Positions 1 through 9,795 of a stretch of 64,000 nt of DNA are shown in pieces. The notes under the pieces were generated by a model. The model was not told the DNA's origin and made no database searches. It worked only from the letters and a program-made list of their open reading frames with translations. The DNA comes from Billgrantia aerodenitrificans (GTDB taxonomy: Bacteria; Pseudomonadota; Gammaproteobacteria; Pseudomonadales; Halomonadaceae). Made by a program: the position numbers and the translations under genes. The DNA is taken from contig NZ_JABFTV010000004.1 of the NCBI RefSeq assembly GCF_021404405.1, positions 186,001 through 250,000 of the forward strand. The letters run 5' to 3'. Position 1 is the first letter of the stretch, and every line of letters begins with the position of its first letter.

Positions 1-339
1 GAGGCCCAGGAGTTCTGGTTCGCGCTGCAGGACGTCGAGCCCTTCGATCCGGCCCGCACGCTGTTCATCGACGACAACCCCGAGGTGCTGGAGAGCGCCC
101 GGGAGTTCGGCATCCGCCATCTGCTGGGTATCAAGCAGCCTGACAGCACGCAGCCGGAAAAGGAGCTCAAGGAGTTCATTGCCCTGGACCGCTTCGCCAC
201 GATCCTACCCGAAGCGCTACCCTCTGAAGTACGTGCCGACAAGGTACGTGGCGACAAGGTACGTGGAGACATGACACGTGGCGACAAGATGCGTGGCGAC
301 AAGGGCAAGCCTGGCGAGACAGGAGGCGTCGGTGGATAA
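1..339 (+). CDS. yrfG: HAD-family nucleotidase YrfG, C-terminal part
   Basis: The frame is open from base 1, so only the last 112 codons are present. The visible part carries the HAD motif IV acidic pair in TLFIDDNPEVLESAREFGI, which binds Mg2+ in this phosphatase superfamily. E. coli YrfG is a GMP/IMP 5'-nucleotidase, and the order yrfG-hslR-hslO-pckA here is the same as in E. coli, which is the main reason for the name. The conserved domain ends near IALDRFATILPEAL. The last ~35 residues are a low-complexity basic tail made by a 15-bp tandem repeat and are not expected in the family. The stop codon lies inside the next gene, overlapping it by 8 bases. Confidence 0.8.
   Translation, partial: EAQEFWFALQDVEPFDPARTLFIDDNPEVLESAREFGIRHLLGIKQPDSTQPEKELKEFIALDRFATILPEALPSEVRADKVRGDKVRGDMTRGDKMRGDKGKPGETGGVGG
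229..303 (+). repeat. 15-bp tandem repeat, five units, inside the yrfG 3' end
   Basis: Five consecutive 15-bp units of the type gtacgtggcgacaag occupy this stretch with a few substitutions. In the yrfG frame they read VRADK, VRGDK, VRGDM, TRGDK, MRGDK, giving the protein a repeated R-G-D-K tail. Because the unit is a multiple of three, copy-number change would lengthen or shorten the tail without a frameshift. The array sits just upstream of the hslR ribosome binding site. Confidence 0.9.
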
Positions 340-718
340 CGTAAGACTCGACAAGTGGCTGTGGGCCGCCCGCTTCTTCAAGACCCGGGCCCTGGCCAAG
401 AAGGCCATCGAGGGCGGCAAGGTGCATTACAATGGCGGCCGCGCCAAGACCAGCAAGAACGTGGAGGTGGGGGCGCTGATTCGCGTACCCCAGGGCTGGG
501 ACGTGTGGGAGGTGGAAGTCCTGGCGCTCTCCGATCAGCGCCGCGGCGCCCCCGAGGCTCGTGAACTCTACCGCGAAACCGACGAGAGCGCCGAGCGCCG
601 TGCGCGTGAGGCCGAAGGCCGGCGCCTGACCAATCAGGCCATGCAGCATCCGCTCAAACGACCCGACAAGAAACAGCGTCGGGACATCCAGCGCTTCCAG
701 CGCCAGCATGACGAATGA
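332..718 (+). CDS. hslR: Heat-shock protein 15, S4-domain RNA-binding protein
   Basis: This encodes 128 residues from a GTG start. AGGAGG at 321-326 sits five bases before the GTG and decides this start over an earlier in-frame ATG. The S4 domain begins almost at once ([20 protein letters not shown]), followed by the [11 protein letters not shown] turn typical of Hsp15, and ends in a basic helical tail ([18 protein letters not shown]). In E. coli Hsp15 binds stalled 50S subunits carrying peptidyl-tRNA and aids ribosome recycling after heat shock. It overlaps yrfG upstream and hslO downstream (ATGA-type), so the three genes are probably translated together. Confidence 0.93.
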   Translation: MDNVRLDKWLWAARFFKTRALAKKAIEGGKVHYNGGRAKTSKNVEVGALIRVPQGWDVWEVEVLALSDQRRGAPEARELYRETDESAERRAREAEGRRLTNQAMQHPLKRPDKKQRRDIQRFQRQHDE

Positions 719-1611
719 CTTTTCCGGAATCGATGATGACCGATCAGATCCAGCGCTTTCTTTTCGAACGCACCAACGTCCGTGGCGAGATCGTCACGCT
801 GGAGCGGGCCTACGGCGAAGTGCTCGAGCGGCACGGCTATCCGCCGGCCGTCAACCGCCTGTTGGGTGAGCTGCTGGCGGCTGTGGCGCTGCTCACCGAC
901 ACCGTCAAGCTCGACGGGATTCTCAGCATCGAGGTACGCGGGCAGGGAGAGCTGTCGCTGCTGATGGCGGAGTCCAACCCCGGCGGCGAGCTGCGCGCCA
1001 TCGCTCGTCTGGCCGAAGACGCCAGCCTGCCGGAGGGCGAGGCGGCCTTCCGTGAGCTGGTGGGCGAGGGTCATATCGTCATCACCCTCGACCCCCGCGA
1101 AGGCAATCGCTACCAGGGCATCGTGGCGCTCGACCACGACAGCCTGGCCGGCTGTCTCGAGGCCTATTTCTCGCAGTCCGAGCAGTTGCCCACTCAGCTG
1201 TGGCTGCGCGCCGACGGCCAGCGTGCCGCCGGGCTGCTGCTGCAGCGCCTGCCGGACGAGTCGCAGAACCAGGACGAGGACGCCTGGGAGCGCACCGTGC
1301 AACTGGCCAAGACCCTGAAAACCTACGAGCTGCTGGGGCTCGAACAGCGTGAGCTGCTGCACCGGCTCTACCACGAAGAGACGGTGAGGGTGTTCGAGCC
1401 CAAGGCGCTGCGCTTCGGCTGCACCTGCTCGCGGGAACGCATCGCGGAAGCGCTGCTGACCCTGGGGGGCGACGAGTTGCGCAACGTGCTGGCCGAGCAG
1501 GGCGAGATCGAGACCCAGTGCCACTTCTGCCACACCCATTACCGCTTCGGCGAGAGCGAAGTCGAGGCGTTGCTGCACGAGCAGGGTGGTGCTGCTCCCA
1601 CGCTGCACTGA
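715..1611 (+). CDS. hslO: Redox-regulated chaperone Hsp33
   Basis: This 298-residue cytoplasmic holdase is activated by oxidative unfolding. The four zinc cysteines that form the redox switch are all present: C236 and C238 (GCTCSRERI) and C269 and C272 ([13 protein letters not shown]). The N-terminal domain contains the family stretch [22 protein letters not shown] 715 overlaps the hslR stop; the later ATGs at 733 and 736 are alternatives that would shorten the protein by six or seven residues. The length matches E. coli Hsp33 (about 292). Coupling to hslR is conserved in gammaproteobacteria. Confidence 0.95.
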   Translation: MTFPESMMTDQIQRFLFERTNVRGEIVTLERAYGEVLERHGYPPAVNRLLGELLAAVALLTDTVKLDGILSIEVRGQGELSLLMAESNPGGELRAIARLAEDASLPEGEAAFRELVGEGHIVITLDPREGNRYQGIVALDHDSLAGCLEAYFSQSEQLPTQLWLRADGQRAAGLLLQRLPDESQNQDEDAWERTVQLAKTLKTYELLGLEQRELLHRLYHEETVRVFEPKALRFGCTCSRERIAEALLTLGGDELRNVLAEQGEIETQCHFCHTHYRFGESEVEALLHEQGGAAPTLH

Positions 1612-1628
1612 CCCGCCTGTCTAACACG

Positions 1629-1661
1629 ACGAACGAGATGTCTCGAGGGCGTCTCGTTCGT
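1629..1661 (+). terminator. Inverted repeat after hslO, possible terminator
   Basis: A perfect 10-bp stem (acgaacgaga at 1629-1638 with its complement at 1652-1661) encloses a 13-base loop, 17 bases after the hslO stop. No T-run follows, so intrinsic termination would be weak; it may instead stabilise the 3' end of the mRNA. Confidence 0.45.
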
Positions 1662-1741
1662 TCGCCTGACGATGCTGCAATGCACAAGTTCGGGCGTCGT
1701 CAACCTGCGGCGATATGTCTCGATGTAGTAGTAAAACTACA

Positions 1742-1792
1742 AGAACTTCGGTCAAAGTTCTCGTTTCCTGATGGCTTCCTTTTTGCCATAAT
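1742..1792 (+). promoter_or_regulatory. Possible pckA promoter region with small hairpin
   Basis: The 316 bases between hslO and pckA hold the hslO inverted repeat, a 7-bp hairpin (AGAACTT 1742-1748 with AAGTTCT 1755-1761) and a sigma70-like TTTCCT (1764-1769)-17 bp-CATAAT (1787-1792). If this promoter is used, the pckA mRNA has a leader of about 130 bases. The -35 match is weak, so this is tentative. Confidence 0.35.
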
Positions 1793-1927
1793 GGCGCCCG
1801 CTTAATGGCCGATCGCCTTCATTACAAGACGGCATGCATCCGCACAGGGACGATCGGAAACGCAACGCAATGGCGTATCGACGCCTGGCACACGAGAGAG
1901 AACCGGCCGCAAGGCCCAGGAAACGAC

Positions 1928-3484
1928 ATGACCACATCCCAAGCCGCTCCTCAAGCACACGTCAATCTCAGCAGCGCAGAGCTCATCGAGCGTGCCGTGG
2001 CACGCGGAGAGGGCCACCTGGCTGCAAACGGCGCCCTGGTGGTGAACACCGGCCTGCGTACCGGCCGTTCGCCCACGGATCGCTTCATCGTCGACGAGCC
2101 TTCCACCAGCGGCGACATCGACTGGGGCAGCGTCAACCGTCCCTTCGAGGCCGCCAAGTTCGATGCTCTCTGGGCGCGTGTCGAGGACTACCTGAACAGC
2201 AGCGACCGCTTCGTTTCCGAACTCCACGTGGGCAGCGACCCGACCCACTACCTGCCGGTGCGGGTGACCACCGAGACGGCCTGGCACAACCTCTTCGGTC
2301 GCACCATGTTCGTGCGTCCGGAAGGTTACAACCCCGCCGCCAAGGCGGAGTGGACCATCCTCAACGCACCCCACTTCGAGTGCGACCCGAATCGTGACGG
2401 CACCAACTCCGACGGCACCGTGATCATCAACTTCGCCCAGAAGAAGGTGCTGATCGCCGGCATGCGCTACGCCGGTGAGATGAAGAAGGCGATGTTCTCG
2501 GTGCAGAACTTCCTGCTGCCGGCTTCCGACGTGCTGCCCATGCACTGCTCGGCCAACGTCGGCGAGGACGGCAACACGGCACTGTTCTTCGGCCTTTCCG
2601 GCACCGGCAAGACCACGCTCTCCGCCGACCCGGCACGCTACCTGATCGGTGACGACGAGCATGGCTGGGGCCCCGGCACCGTGTTCAACGTCGAGGGTGG
2701 CTGCTACGCCAAGTGCATCGACCTTTCCGAGAAGAACGAGCCGGTCATCTGGAATGCCATCAAGTTCGGCACCGTACTCGAGAACGTGGTGCTCGACGAC
2801 CGTCGCGAGCCCGACTACACCGACGACAGCCTGACCCAGAACTCCCGCGCCGCCTATCCGCTGGAGCACGTGGAGAAGCGCGTACCGGAAAACCGTGCCG
2901 GCGAACCCAACGCCATCATCTTCCTGACCTGCGACATGTCCGGCGTGCTGCCGCCGGTGTCGGTGCTGTCCAAGGAGGCGGCGGCCTACCACTTCCTCTC
3001 CGGCTACACCGCCAAGGTGGGTTCCACCGAGATGGGCTCTTCCGAAGGCCTGGCGGCGACCTTCTCCACCTGCTTCGGTGCGCCGTTCTTCCCGCGCCCG
3101 GCACGTGTCTACGCCGACCTGCTGATCAAGCGCGTCGAGGCCAAGGACGCCCAGGTCTACCTGGTCAACACCGGCTGGACCGGCGGCTCGTACGGTGAAG
3201 GCGGCTCGCGCTTCTCCATCCCGACCACTCGCGCCATCATCAGCGCCATCCAGTCCGGCGTGCTGCGCGAAGTCGAGACCAAGCGCATCGAGGGCCTCAA
3301 CCTGGACGTGCCGGTTGCAGTGCCCGGCGTCGACTCGAGCCTGCTCGACCCGCGCGAGACCTGGGAAGACCAGGCCGCCTATGACCGCAAGCTGCGTGAC
3401 CTGGCCGCCAAGTTCGTCGACAACTTCAAGAAGTTCGACGGCGTCAGCGAAGCCATCGTCAAGGCCGGGCCCAGCCTGACCTGA
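1928..3484 (+). CDS. pckA: Phosphoenolpyruvate carboxykinase (ATP)
   Basis: The 518-residue enzyme converts oxaloacetate and ATP to phosphoenolpyruvate, CO2 and ADP, the committed step of gluconeogenesis. The kinase-1a P-loop [11 protein letters not shown] starts near residue 221, and the metal-binding stretch [10 protein letters not shown] follows. The substrate segment [14 protein letters not shown] is near the N-terminus, and [15 protein letters not shown] is in the C-terminal half. ATG 1928 is preferred because it follows an AGGAAA sequence and gives the usual family length; the frame is open for 41 codons upstream. It is monocistronic, with a strong hairpin immediately after it. Confidence 0.97.
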   Translation: MTTSQAAPQAHVNLSSAELIERAVARGEGHLAANGALVVNTGLRTGRSPTDRFIVDEPSTSGDIDWGSVNRPFEAAKFDALWARVEDYLNSSDRFVSELHVGSDPTHYLPVRVTTETAWHNLFGRTMFVRPEGYNPAAKAEWTILNAPHFECDPNRDGTNSDGTVIINFAQKKVLIAGMRYAGEMKKAMFSVQNFLLPASDVLPMHCSANVGEDGNTALFFGLSGTGKTTLSADPARYLIGDDEHGWGPGTVFNVEGGCYAKCIDLSEKNEPVIWNAIKFGTVLENVVLDDRREPDYTDDSLTQNSRAAYPLEHVEKRVPENRAGEPNAIIFLTCDMSGVLPPVSVLSKEAAAYHFLSGYTAKVGSTEMGSSEGLAATFSTCFGAPFFPRPARVYADLLIKRVEAKDAQVYLVNTGWTGGSYGEGGSRFSIPTTRAIISAIQSGVLREVETKRIEGLNLDVPVAVPGVDSSLLDPRETWEDQAAYDRKLRDLAAKFVDNFKKFDGVSEAIVKAGPSLT

Positions 3485-3505
3485 AGCCGAAAGCTCTGGC
3501 GTTGA

Positions 3506-3539
3506 CAACGGGGGAGAGGCGCTAGCCTCTCCCCCGTTG
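3506..3539. terminator. Bidirectional stem-loop between pckA and the PepSY gene
   Basis: A perfect 15-bp stem (caacgggggagaggc 3506-3520, complement 3525-3539) with a gcta loop lies 21 bases after the pckA stop and 11 bases before the stop of the convergent gene. The G-rich stem is very stable. T-runs are short on both sides. Confidence 0.8.
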
Positions 3540-3550
3540 CGTTATCGGGA

Positions 3551-4927
3551 TTAGGCGAGCCGAGGCTCTCGTCGCCGGTCCGACCGCCAGCGCAGCACAT
3601 CCACCACCGCGAACAGGGCCAGGCTCGCGCCCAGTACCGGTAGCGCCAGGCCCAGCGCCACGGCCGTCATCAGCACGCCCAGCCGAGCGCCCCAAGGCAG
3701 CGCCACGAAGATCTCACTCAGCGTTTCCCGGCTTCTGTGCCGGGCTGCTCGCAGACGTCGCCACCACATCGTATAGCCCCAGCACACCAGCACCACCAGG
3801 CAGCCGGCCATCGCCGCCAGGGCCAACTGGTTGGGCAGGCCGAAGAGCACACCCATGTGTAGGTCGATGCCCCAGCGGGTGAGCTTGGCGGCCAGGGGGA
3901 AGGTGGTGAAATCGGTACGGTCGATGACGGCCATGGTCTGTGGATGCAGGGCGACCTGATCCACCTGGGTTGGCCAACTGCGATCGATCTCCACCACTCG
4001 CCAGGCTCTGTCTGCGCTGCGTGGCGGCTCGATCTGCAGCAGTGCTGCATCGATGCCGGCCGTGCGGGCAGCGCTCAGGGCGAGATCGAAGTCCGCCAGG
4101 CTCACCCCCGCATCCGGCGCTTGAGCATGGCTGTGCTCACCGTGCTCGCCATGAGCGTCGTGCGCCTGGGGCACCGCCTCGGGGAGCTGTGTGGTTACGC
4201 TAGGCGTACCCCAGCCCCAGGCGTGGCGCAGCTCGGCGATGTTGCCGCCCGCCCACTGCGACCAGGTCAGGCCGGTAATTGAGAAGAACACCAGCCCTAG
4301 TGCTGCCACCATGCCCAGGGTGGCATGCCGGCGGCGCAGGGCCGCCGGCCCTTGCTGGGCTCGTAGCGCTCGGCGGCGCTGCAGCCACAGGGCCAGCCCG
4401 CCGAAGGCAGCTACCCACAGCCAGGAGGCGGCGAGTTCGCTGTAGTACCGGCCGATGTCGCCCATCAGCAGCTCACGGTGGAACAGGTCGATGGTAGTGC
4501 GCAGAGGCAGCACGCCGCTGGTGCCATACACCGGCATGTCGCCCTTGATCTCGAGGCTTACTGGATCTATGAAGAGGGCACGATGCTGCGAGGGACCGAG
4601 CTCGGCTGACGCGAACATGACCCGAGTGGTTCCGCCCGGATGCGGCGCCGGTCGGACGACTGCCGGCATGTCGCCCGTGCTCAGCGCACGCTGTGCCACT
4701 TCGACCTGCAGGGCAAGCGGCTGTGCCGTCCCGCCCTGTACACCATTCAATGCATCGCGGTAGAGCCAGGCCTCGAGCGAGGGCGTCAGGACGTAGGCAA
4801 TGCCGGAGAGTGCCGCCACCAGCATGAAGGGGGCAACGAAGAGGCCGATATAGGCGTGCAGCCGGGTTACCAAGGCAAGCAGTAGCCTGCCGGTGCGACG
4901 GGGAGCCGTCGCCGGTTGTCGAGACAT
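3551..4927 (-). CDS. PepSY-associated transmembrane protein (PiuB-like)
   Basis: The 458-residue inner-membrane protein has the PepSY-TM architecture. A first membrane helix is in LHAYIGLFVAPFMLVAALSG, a periplasmic PepSY region follows, and further helices include LWVAAFGGLALWLQ and paired C-terminal helices. A His-rich loop (AHGEHGEHSHAQ) could bind metal. Relatives are linked to siderophore or iron uptake and to reduction of ferric chelates; the substrate here is unknown. ATG 4927 is chosen because an AGGAGC sequence lies eight bases upstream; an in-frame ATG at 5008 would add 27 atypical residues. It is downstream of the DUF2946 gene and probably co-transcribed with it. Confidence 0.8.
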   Translation of the reverse strand: MSRQPATAPRRTGRLLLALVTRLHAYIGLFVAPFMLVAALSGIAYVLTPSLEAWLYRDALNGVQGGTAQPLALQVEVAQRALSTGDMPAVVRPAPHPGGTTRVMFASAELGPSQHRALFIDPVSLEIKGDMPVYGTSGVLPLRTTIDLFHRELLMGDIGRYYSELAASWLWVAAFGGLALWLQRRRALRAQQGPAALRRRHATLGMVAALGLVFFSITGLTWSQWAGGNIAELRHAWGWGTPSVTTQLPEAVPQAHDAHGEHGEHSHAQAPDAGVSLADFDLALSAARTAGIDAALLQIEPPRSADRAWRVVEIDRSWPTQVDQVALHPQTMAVIDRTDFTTFPLAAKLTRWGIDLHMGVLFGLPNQLALAAMAGCLVVLVCWGYTMWWRRLRAARHRSRETLSEIFVALPWGARLGVLMTAVALGLALPVLGASLALFAVVDVLRWRSDRRREPRLA

Positions 4928-5004
4928 GGAGAAACGCTCCTGATCAGGGGACGAACGGTCACGAGAGCTGCCCAGAGCTGGGAGTCCTCGCGACGAACCG
5001 AAGA

Positions 5005-5412
5005 TCAAACGAGGGAGCGAAGCGGTGGAGCGCGGCCATGATAGAGCCGATACCGCTGGCCTGTGTGCGGGCGATAAATGCCGGCGCCAAGGGGAGCGGG
5101 GGAAACAGCGGGCCGGGCAAGAGTGACGGCGTCCTGTACCAGCATCCCCGGCATGTGCAGGAAGAGCGGACAGTAACCGCAGGCCGCCAGGTGATCGTCA
5201 TGGCCGTTTGCGGCGGTGGCGTGCCCATGCGAGTGCGCATTGGCATGAGCTGCTGTGGTGGCGTGGTGGTGATGTGCGGTCTGATGATGCGTGGGATGAG
5301 GCGCCGATTGGGCTTCGAGCAGGCGCTGGGTCTGGCTCAGCAATGGCCCGCCGATAGCCAGCGTCAGGGCCAGCAGGCCGAGACAGGCCATCAGGGAGTG
5401 CCAGCGTGTCAT
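5005..5412 (-). CDS. DUF2946 family His-rich membrane protein
   Basis: This encodes about 135 residues from ATG 5412 (an upstream ATG at 5535 is possible). One N-terminal hydrophobic helix (LMACLGLLALTLAIGGPLL) is followed by a strikingly His-rich stretch with HPTHHQTAHHHH and HANAHSHGHATA. The DUF2946 signature ACGYCPLFLHMPG comes next. The Cys pair and the histidines suggest metal binding on the periplasmic side. Genes of this family often sit beside TonB receptors or PepSY proteins, as here, which suggests a role in copper or iron handling; the function is not established. Confidence 0.7.
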   Translation of the reverse strand: MTRWHSLMACLGLLALTLAIGGPLLSQTQRLLEAQSAPHPTHHQTAHHHHATTAAHANAHSHGHATAANGHDDHLAACGYCPLFLHMPGMLVQDAVTLARPAVSPAPLGAGIYRPHTGQRYRLYHGRAPPLRSLV

Positions 5413-5576
5413 GAATCGGTGCACGATCGAGCCCACGGCGCCTTGTGAGAGACGTTCGACTCTAGACGAGAAGCGAGGTCCGGCCAATAGCGAACCGCTC
5501 AATACGTCGCGGGTCTGAGCGTAAAGGGCACTCACTCATGTCTGGTGGCGTCGCGCAGCGGCGCTGGGGGAGAACA

Positions 5577-6080
5577 ATGAAACGTCGTCACTTTCTCGGC
5601 GCGCTGGGTGCGGGTGGTGCCGCCTGGCTGCTGCCGGGAGTCGGCTGGGGGTTTCCGAGGCTCAGTCTCGAACCGGCGCCGGATCTCGAGCGCATCGAGC
5701 TGTCACGGGACGAATGGCGCGAGCGTCTCACGCCCGAGCAGTTCGAGATCCTGCGCGACCACGGTACCGAGCCGCCGTTTTCGAGTCCGCTCGACAAGGA
5801 GTGGCGCGATGGGGAGTACCGCTGCGCCGGCTGCGATCTGCCGCTGTTCGAGAGCGCCATGAAGTACGACTCCGGCACCGGCTGGCCGAGCTTCTTCGAT
5901 CACATCGAGGGGCATCTGCTCAGCCAGCTCGATTTCAGCCTGATCTGGCCGCGGCGCGAATATCACTGCGCTCGCTGCGGCGGGCATCAGGGCCATGTGT
6001 TCAGCGACGGCCCCGAGCCTACCGGCCTGCGCTGGTGCAACAACGGCCTGGCGCTGACCTTCGTGCCGGCGGCTACCTGA
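5577..6080 (+). CDS. msrB: Tat-exported peptide-methionine (R)-S-oxide reductase MsrB
   Basis: This 167-residue MsrB reduces methionine-R-sulfoxide in proteins. The two zinc CxxC motifs are present (CAGC and CARC), with the fold motifs DSGTGWPSF and GGHQGHVFSDGP. The catalytic Cys is in LRWCNNGLAL, where most MsrB proteins read RYCxN. The N-terminus is a twin-arginine signal, MKRRHFLGALGAGGAAWLLP, so this copy should fold in the cytoplasm and act in the periplasm. ATG 5577 follows a GGGGGAG ribosome site; ATG 5538 is possible but places the signal internally. The 3' end overlaps the convergent LysR gene by 8 bases. Confidence 0.9.
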   Translation: MKRRHFLGALGAGGAAWLLPGVGWGFPRLSLEPAPDLERIELSRDEWRERLTPEQFEILRDHGTEPPFSSPLDKEWRDGEYRCAGCDLPLFESAMKYDSGTGWPSFFDHIEGHLLSQLDFSLIWPRREYHCARCGGHQGHVFSDGPEPTGLRWCNNGLALTFVPAAT

Positions 6081-6924
6081 AGCCCTCGACGATGTGCTGC
6101 GCCAGCCCATCCACTGCCGGTGAGCTGGCCTCGGGCGAGCGCAGCAGCACGATGGAACCGTCCGGCAGCGGGGGCAGACCGTCCGCCTCGTCGAGCACCC
6201 GCATCCCGGGCGTAACCAGACTCTTCATCAGTGCGGAGACGGCAAGCCCGGCACCCACTACCGCCTGCAGCGTGGCCAGGCTGGGGCTGGAGTAGGCGAT
6301 GCGATACTGACGCCCGGCGCGGGTCAGGGCGTTGCAGGCGTGCCGGCGACAGAAGCAGGGCTCCTCGAACAGCGCCAGGGGCAGCGGCGACTGGCGGTGC
6401 ACCGGGTGGCTCTCCGCCACCACCCAGACCGTCTCCTCACGGCGCAGGATGGTGCCGATCTCCTGACCCACTTCACGGGTCACGATGCTCAGATCCAGAC
6501 TGCCCTGCTGGCGCCCGAGCAGTTCCGAGGAGGGGGCGCACTGCACTTCGACGTCTACCAGTGGCCAGGTCTGCGAAAACGATTTCAGGATGCCCGGCAG
6601 GAAGCGCATGACGAAGTCGTCCGGCACGCCGATGCGTACCCGTCCCACCATATCCGGCTCGCGCAGCATGTTGAGCGCCTCGCCCTGCAGTGCGAGGATG
6701 CGGCGAGCGTAGCCGAGCAGCGTGGTACCTTCGCTGGTCAGATGCATCTGGCGTCCCTGACGCTCGAACAGCGGTCGCTGGATCACGTCCTCCTCGAGCC
6801 GCTTGATCTGCATGCTGACGGCGGACTGGGTGCGATTGACCGCCTGGGCCGCGCGGGTGAAACCGCCGTGGTCGACGATGGCGACGAAGGTGCGCAGCAG
6901 TTCATGGTCGATGGTGTGGAGCAT
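6073..6924 (-). CDS. LysR-family transcriptional regulator (LrhA/HexA-like)
   Basis: This is a 283-residue LysR protein. The N-terminal winged helix-turn-helix (LLRTFVAIVDHGGFTRAAQ, then RTQSAVSMQIKRLEEDV) is followed by a substrate-binding-like effector domain. The effector domain contains two close Cys (EEPCFCRRHACNAL). The overall sequence resembles the LrhA/HexA group of global regulators, but the target and ligand are unknown. It is transcribed away from the DUF1127 gene and converges on msrB. Confidence 0.85.
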   Translation of the reverse strand: MLHTIDHELLRTFVAIVDHGGFTRAAQAVNRTQSAVSMQIKRLEEDVIQRPLFERQGRQMHLTSEGTTLLGYARRILALQGEALNMLREPDMVGRVRIGVPDDFVMRFLPGILKSFSQTWPLVDVEVQCAPSSELLGRQQGSLDLSIVTREVGQEIGTILRREETVWVVAESHPVHRQSPLPLALFEEPCFCRRHACNALTRAGRQYRIAYSSPSLATLQAVVGAGLAVSALMKSLVTPGMRVLDEADGLPPLPDGSIVLLRSPEASSPAVDGLAQHIVEGFR

Positions 6925-7059
6925 GGCCGTTTTTCCCAGCGGTTTCGCAGGTTATTCCATCAAGCAGTGTGATGATGGGCATAACAACTATTCGTTGGAT
7001 TGATTCTAGCGCTTCGTCGAGACTTTCTCCATCGCATCATCGGAAGGAGGAAGCACCGC

Positions 7060-7314
7060 ATGAACATGAAGGCAGCGATAGTCTGTGAGCATGCCTCACC
7101 CCACTGCGTACCCCGCTCCCGCGGACGTTTGCGCTTCATCGTCGAGCTGTGGCGCTGGGCGCGGCGCATGGATCGCCTGGTGCAGCTGCGCCACGAGCGC
7201 AGCCAGCTGCTCGAGCTCAGCGACCACCAGCTGCGCGACATCGGCCTGACCCGGCACGAGGCGGCTCGCGAGGCCCGCCGTCACTTCTGGGACGACATCG
7301 GCTGGCGACGCTGA
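7060..7314 (+). CDS. DUF1127 (YjiS-like) small protein
   Basis: This 84-residue protein has the DUF1127 arginine-rich helix at its C-terminus, recognisable by [23 protein letters not shown] broken across two helices. AAGGAGG at 7044-7050 sits nine bases before ATG 7060 and fixes the start. Members are small, basic and often stress-linked; some bind RNA or take part in phosphate and carbon control. The gene is divergent from the LysR regulator, so it may be one of its targets. The specific function is unknown. Confidence 0.75.
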   Translation: MNMKAAIVCEHASPHCVPRSRGRLRFIVELWRWARRMDRLVQLRHERSQLLELSDHQLRDIGLTRHEAAREARRHFWDDIGWRR

Positions 7315-7385
7315 TCCTGGCGGCGAGGGCGTGGCGTTTGTGGTACCTTGGCGCGATCTTTCGCTGTCGCAATACCAAGGAAGTC

Positions 7386-9752
7386 ATGGACGCCACGACC
7401 CGGATCATTTCGCGCCTCGCCGAGGAACTCGCCGTTCGCCCGCAGCAGGTCTCCGCTACCGTGGAACTGCTCGATGGCGGCGCTACCGTGCCCTTCATCG
7501 CCCGCTACCGCAAGGAGGTCACCGGCGGCCTCGACGACACCCAGTTGCGTAATCTCGACGAACGCCTGCGCTACCTGCGTGAGTTGGAGGAGCGCCGGGT
7601 CGCCGTGCTTGCCGCCATCGACGAACAGGGCAAGCTGACACCGGAGCTGGCGGGGCAGATCCAGGCCGCCGATACCAAGCAGCGCCTGGAAGACCTCTAC
7701 CTGCCGTACAAGAAGAAGCGCCGCACCAAGGCCCAGATCGCCCGCGAGGCCGGCCTCGAGCCGCTGGCCGATGCGCTGCTGGCCGATCCCACCCTCGACC
7801 CCGAGAGCGAGGCCGCCAACTATCTGCGCCCCGCCGAGGGCGACATTCCGGCTATCGAGGACGCCAAGGCGGCGCTGGACGGCGCGCGCCAGATCCTCAT
7901 GGAGCGTTTTGCCGAGGATCCCGAGCTGGTCGGTGCGCTGCGCGAGCGGCTGTGGAACGAAGGCGAGCTCAGCGCCCGGGTGATTGCCGGAAAGGAGCGC
8001 GAGGGCGCCAAGTTCTCCGACTACTTCGAGCACGACGAGGCGCTGGCCAAGACGCCGTCGCATCGCGCGTTGGCGATGTTCCGCGGGCGCAACGAGGGCG
8101 TGCTGACCCTGGCCATCCGCCTGCCCGGCGAGGACGAGGCGCTGGTCCATCCCGCCCAGGTGGCCATCGCCAGGCATTTCGACATCCGTGACGAGGGCCG
8201 TGCCGCCGATAAGTGGCTGGCCGACGTGGTGCGCTGGACCTGGCGGGTCAAGCTCTACACCCACCTCGAGACCGAGCTGATGGGGCGGTTGCGCGAACGC
8301 GCCGAGCTCGATGCCATCGAGGTCTTCGCCGCCAACCTCAAGGACCTGCTGCTGGCCGCTCCGGCGGGGCAGAAGGCGACGCTGGCCATCGACCCGGGCC
8401 TGCGTACCGGCTGCAAGGTGGCGGTGGTGGACGCCACCGGCCAGTTCCTCGAGCACGCCACGATCTTCCCCCATGCGCCTCGCAACGCCTGGAACGAGTC
8501 CCTGGCACTGCTGGCCAAGCTGGTGGACAAGCACGACGTGGCGCTTATCGCCGTGGGCAACGGCACGGCCAGCCGCGAGACCGACAAGCTGGCCGGCGAC
8601 CTGCTCAAATTGTTCGCTGGCAAGAAACAGCTCTCCAAGGTGATGGTCAGCGAGGCCGGGGCCTCGGTCTACTCGGCGTCGGAGTATGCCGCCCGCGAGC
8701 TGCCCGAACTCGACGTCACCATCCGCGGCGCGGTGTCCATCGCCCGACGCCTGCAGGATCCGCTGGCCGAGCTGGTCAAGATCGAACCCAAATCCATTGG
8801 CGTGGGTCAGTACCAGCACGACGTTTCGCAGCTGCAGCTGTCGAAGAGTCTGGAAGCGGTGATCGAGGACTGCGTCAACGCCGTCGGGGTCGACCTCAAT
8901 ACCGCCTCCAGCGCGCTGCTCTCGAGGGTGGCCGGCCTCAACCCGGCGCTGGCCGAGGCCATCGTCGCCCGGCGCAACGCTGAGGGCGCCTTCGCCAGCC
9001 GCAAGCAGCTGCTCGATGTTAGCCGCCTGGGGCCTAAGACCTTCGAGCAGTGCGCCGGCTTCCTGCGCATCATGAACGGCGACAACCCGCTCGATGCCAG
9101 CGCCGTGCACCCTGAGGCGTACCCGGTGGTGGAGCGTATCGCCAGCCGCAGCGGTCGCCCGGTGGCCAGCCTGATCGGCGACAGCGCCACGCTGAAGTCG
9201 GTCAAGCCCGTCGAGTTCGCCGACGAACGCTTCGGTGTGCCGACCATCAGCGACATTCTCAAGGAGCTCGACAAGCCGGGCCGTGACCCGCGCCCCGAGT
9301 TCAAGGCCGCCGAGTTCCGCGAGGGGGTGGAGACGCTCAAGGACCTGGAGCCGGGCATGATTCTCGAAGGCAGCGTGACCAACGTCACTCACTTCGGAGC
9401 CTTCGTCGACATCGGCGTGCATCAGGATGGCCTGGTGCACATCTCGGCGCTATCGGACAAGTTCGTCGAGGATCCTCGCTCGGTGGTCAAGGCCGGCGAC
9501 ATCGTCAAGGTCAAGGTGATGAGCGTGGATCTCGAACGCGCGCGCATCGGGCTCTCGATGCGTCTCGACGATCAGCCCGGCGAGGCAGAGGGTGGCAAGA
9601 GCAGCGGCAGATCGTCGCGCGCCAGCCAGGGCGAACGGCGTGGCGGTCAGGGCAAGGCACCGCGCAACAATGCGCCCCGGGAGCAGTCTCAGCCCAACCA
9701 GATGGGGGCGCTGGGAGCGGCTCTGCTCAAGGCCAGAAAGGGCAAATCTTGA
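7386..9752 (+). CDS. tex: Tex, S1-domain nucleic-acid-binding transcription accessory protein
   Basis: The 788-residue protein carries the full Tex architecture: an N-terminal helical domain ([33 protein letters not shown]), a YqgF/RNase H-like domain from about residue 331 ([16 protein letters not shown]), helix-hairpin-helix repeats around 490-570, and an S1 RNA-binding domain at about 653-725 ([16 protein letters not shown]). The C-terminal tail is basic and disordered. Tex is a relative of eukaryotic Spt6 that affects transcription and RNA turnover. ATG 7386 follows AAGGAA and starts at the conserved N-terminus; the frame is open further upstream, but that part would be unrelated sequence. 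Confidence 0.95.
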   Translation: MDATTRIISRLAEELAVRPQQVSATVELLDGGATVPFIARYRKEVTGGLDDTQLRNLDERLRYLRELEERRVAVLAAIDEQGKLTPELAGQIQAADTKQRLEDLYLPYKKKRRTKAQIAREAGLEPLADALLADPTLDPESEAANYLRPAEGDIPAIEDAKAALDGARQILMERFAEDPELVGALRERLWNEGELSARVIAGKEREGAKFSDYFEHDEALAKTPSHRALAMFRGRNEGVLTLAIRLPGEDEALVHPAQVAIARHFDIRDEGRAADKWLADVVRWTWRVKLYTHLETELMGRLRERAELDAIEVFAANLKDLLLAAPAGQKATLAIDPGLRTGCKVAVVDATGQFLEHATIFPHAPRNAWNESLALLAKLVDKHDVALIAVGNGTASRETDKLAGDLLKLFAGKKQLSKVMVSEAGASVYSASEYAARELPELDVTIRGAVSIARRLQDPLAELVKIEPKSIGVGQYQHDVSQLQLSKSLEAVIEDCVNAVGVDLNTASSALLSRVAGLNPALAEAIVARRNAEGAFASRKQLLDVSRLGPKTFEQCAGFLRIMNGDNPLDASAVHPEAYPVVERIASRSGRPVASLIGDSATLKSVKPVEFADERFGVPTISDILKELDKPGRDPRPEFKAAEFREGVETLKDLEPGMILEGSVTNVTHFGAFVDIGVHQDGLVHISALSDKFVEDPRSVVKAGDIVKVKVMSVDLERARIGLSMRLDDQPGEAEGGKSSGRSSRASQGERRGGQGKAPRNNAPREQSQPNQMGALGAALLKARKGKS

Positions 9753-9795
9753 TCCTGGCGCCTGTGTCGCCATACTCTCGACATCATTGGCGTGT

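Noticed and set aside
1802..3508. Long open frame antisense to pckA (568 codons)
   Set aside because: It mirrors a certain gene, has low-complexity Gly/Val/Leu-rich sequence and no ribosome site or family match. High GC content at third positions keeps antisense frames open; the same holds for those opposite tex, gshA, the RND pump, abmA, the LOV protein, dctM and the lyase cluster.
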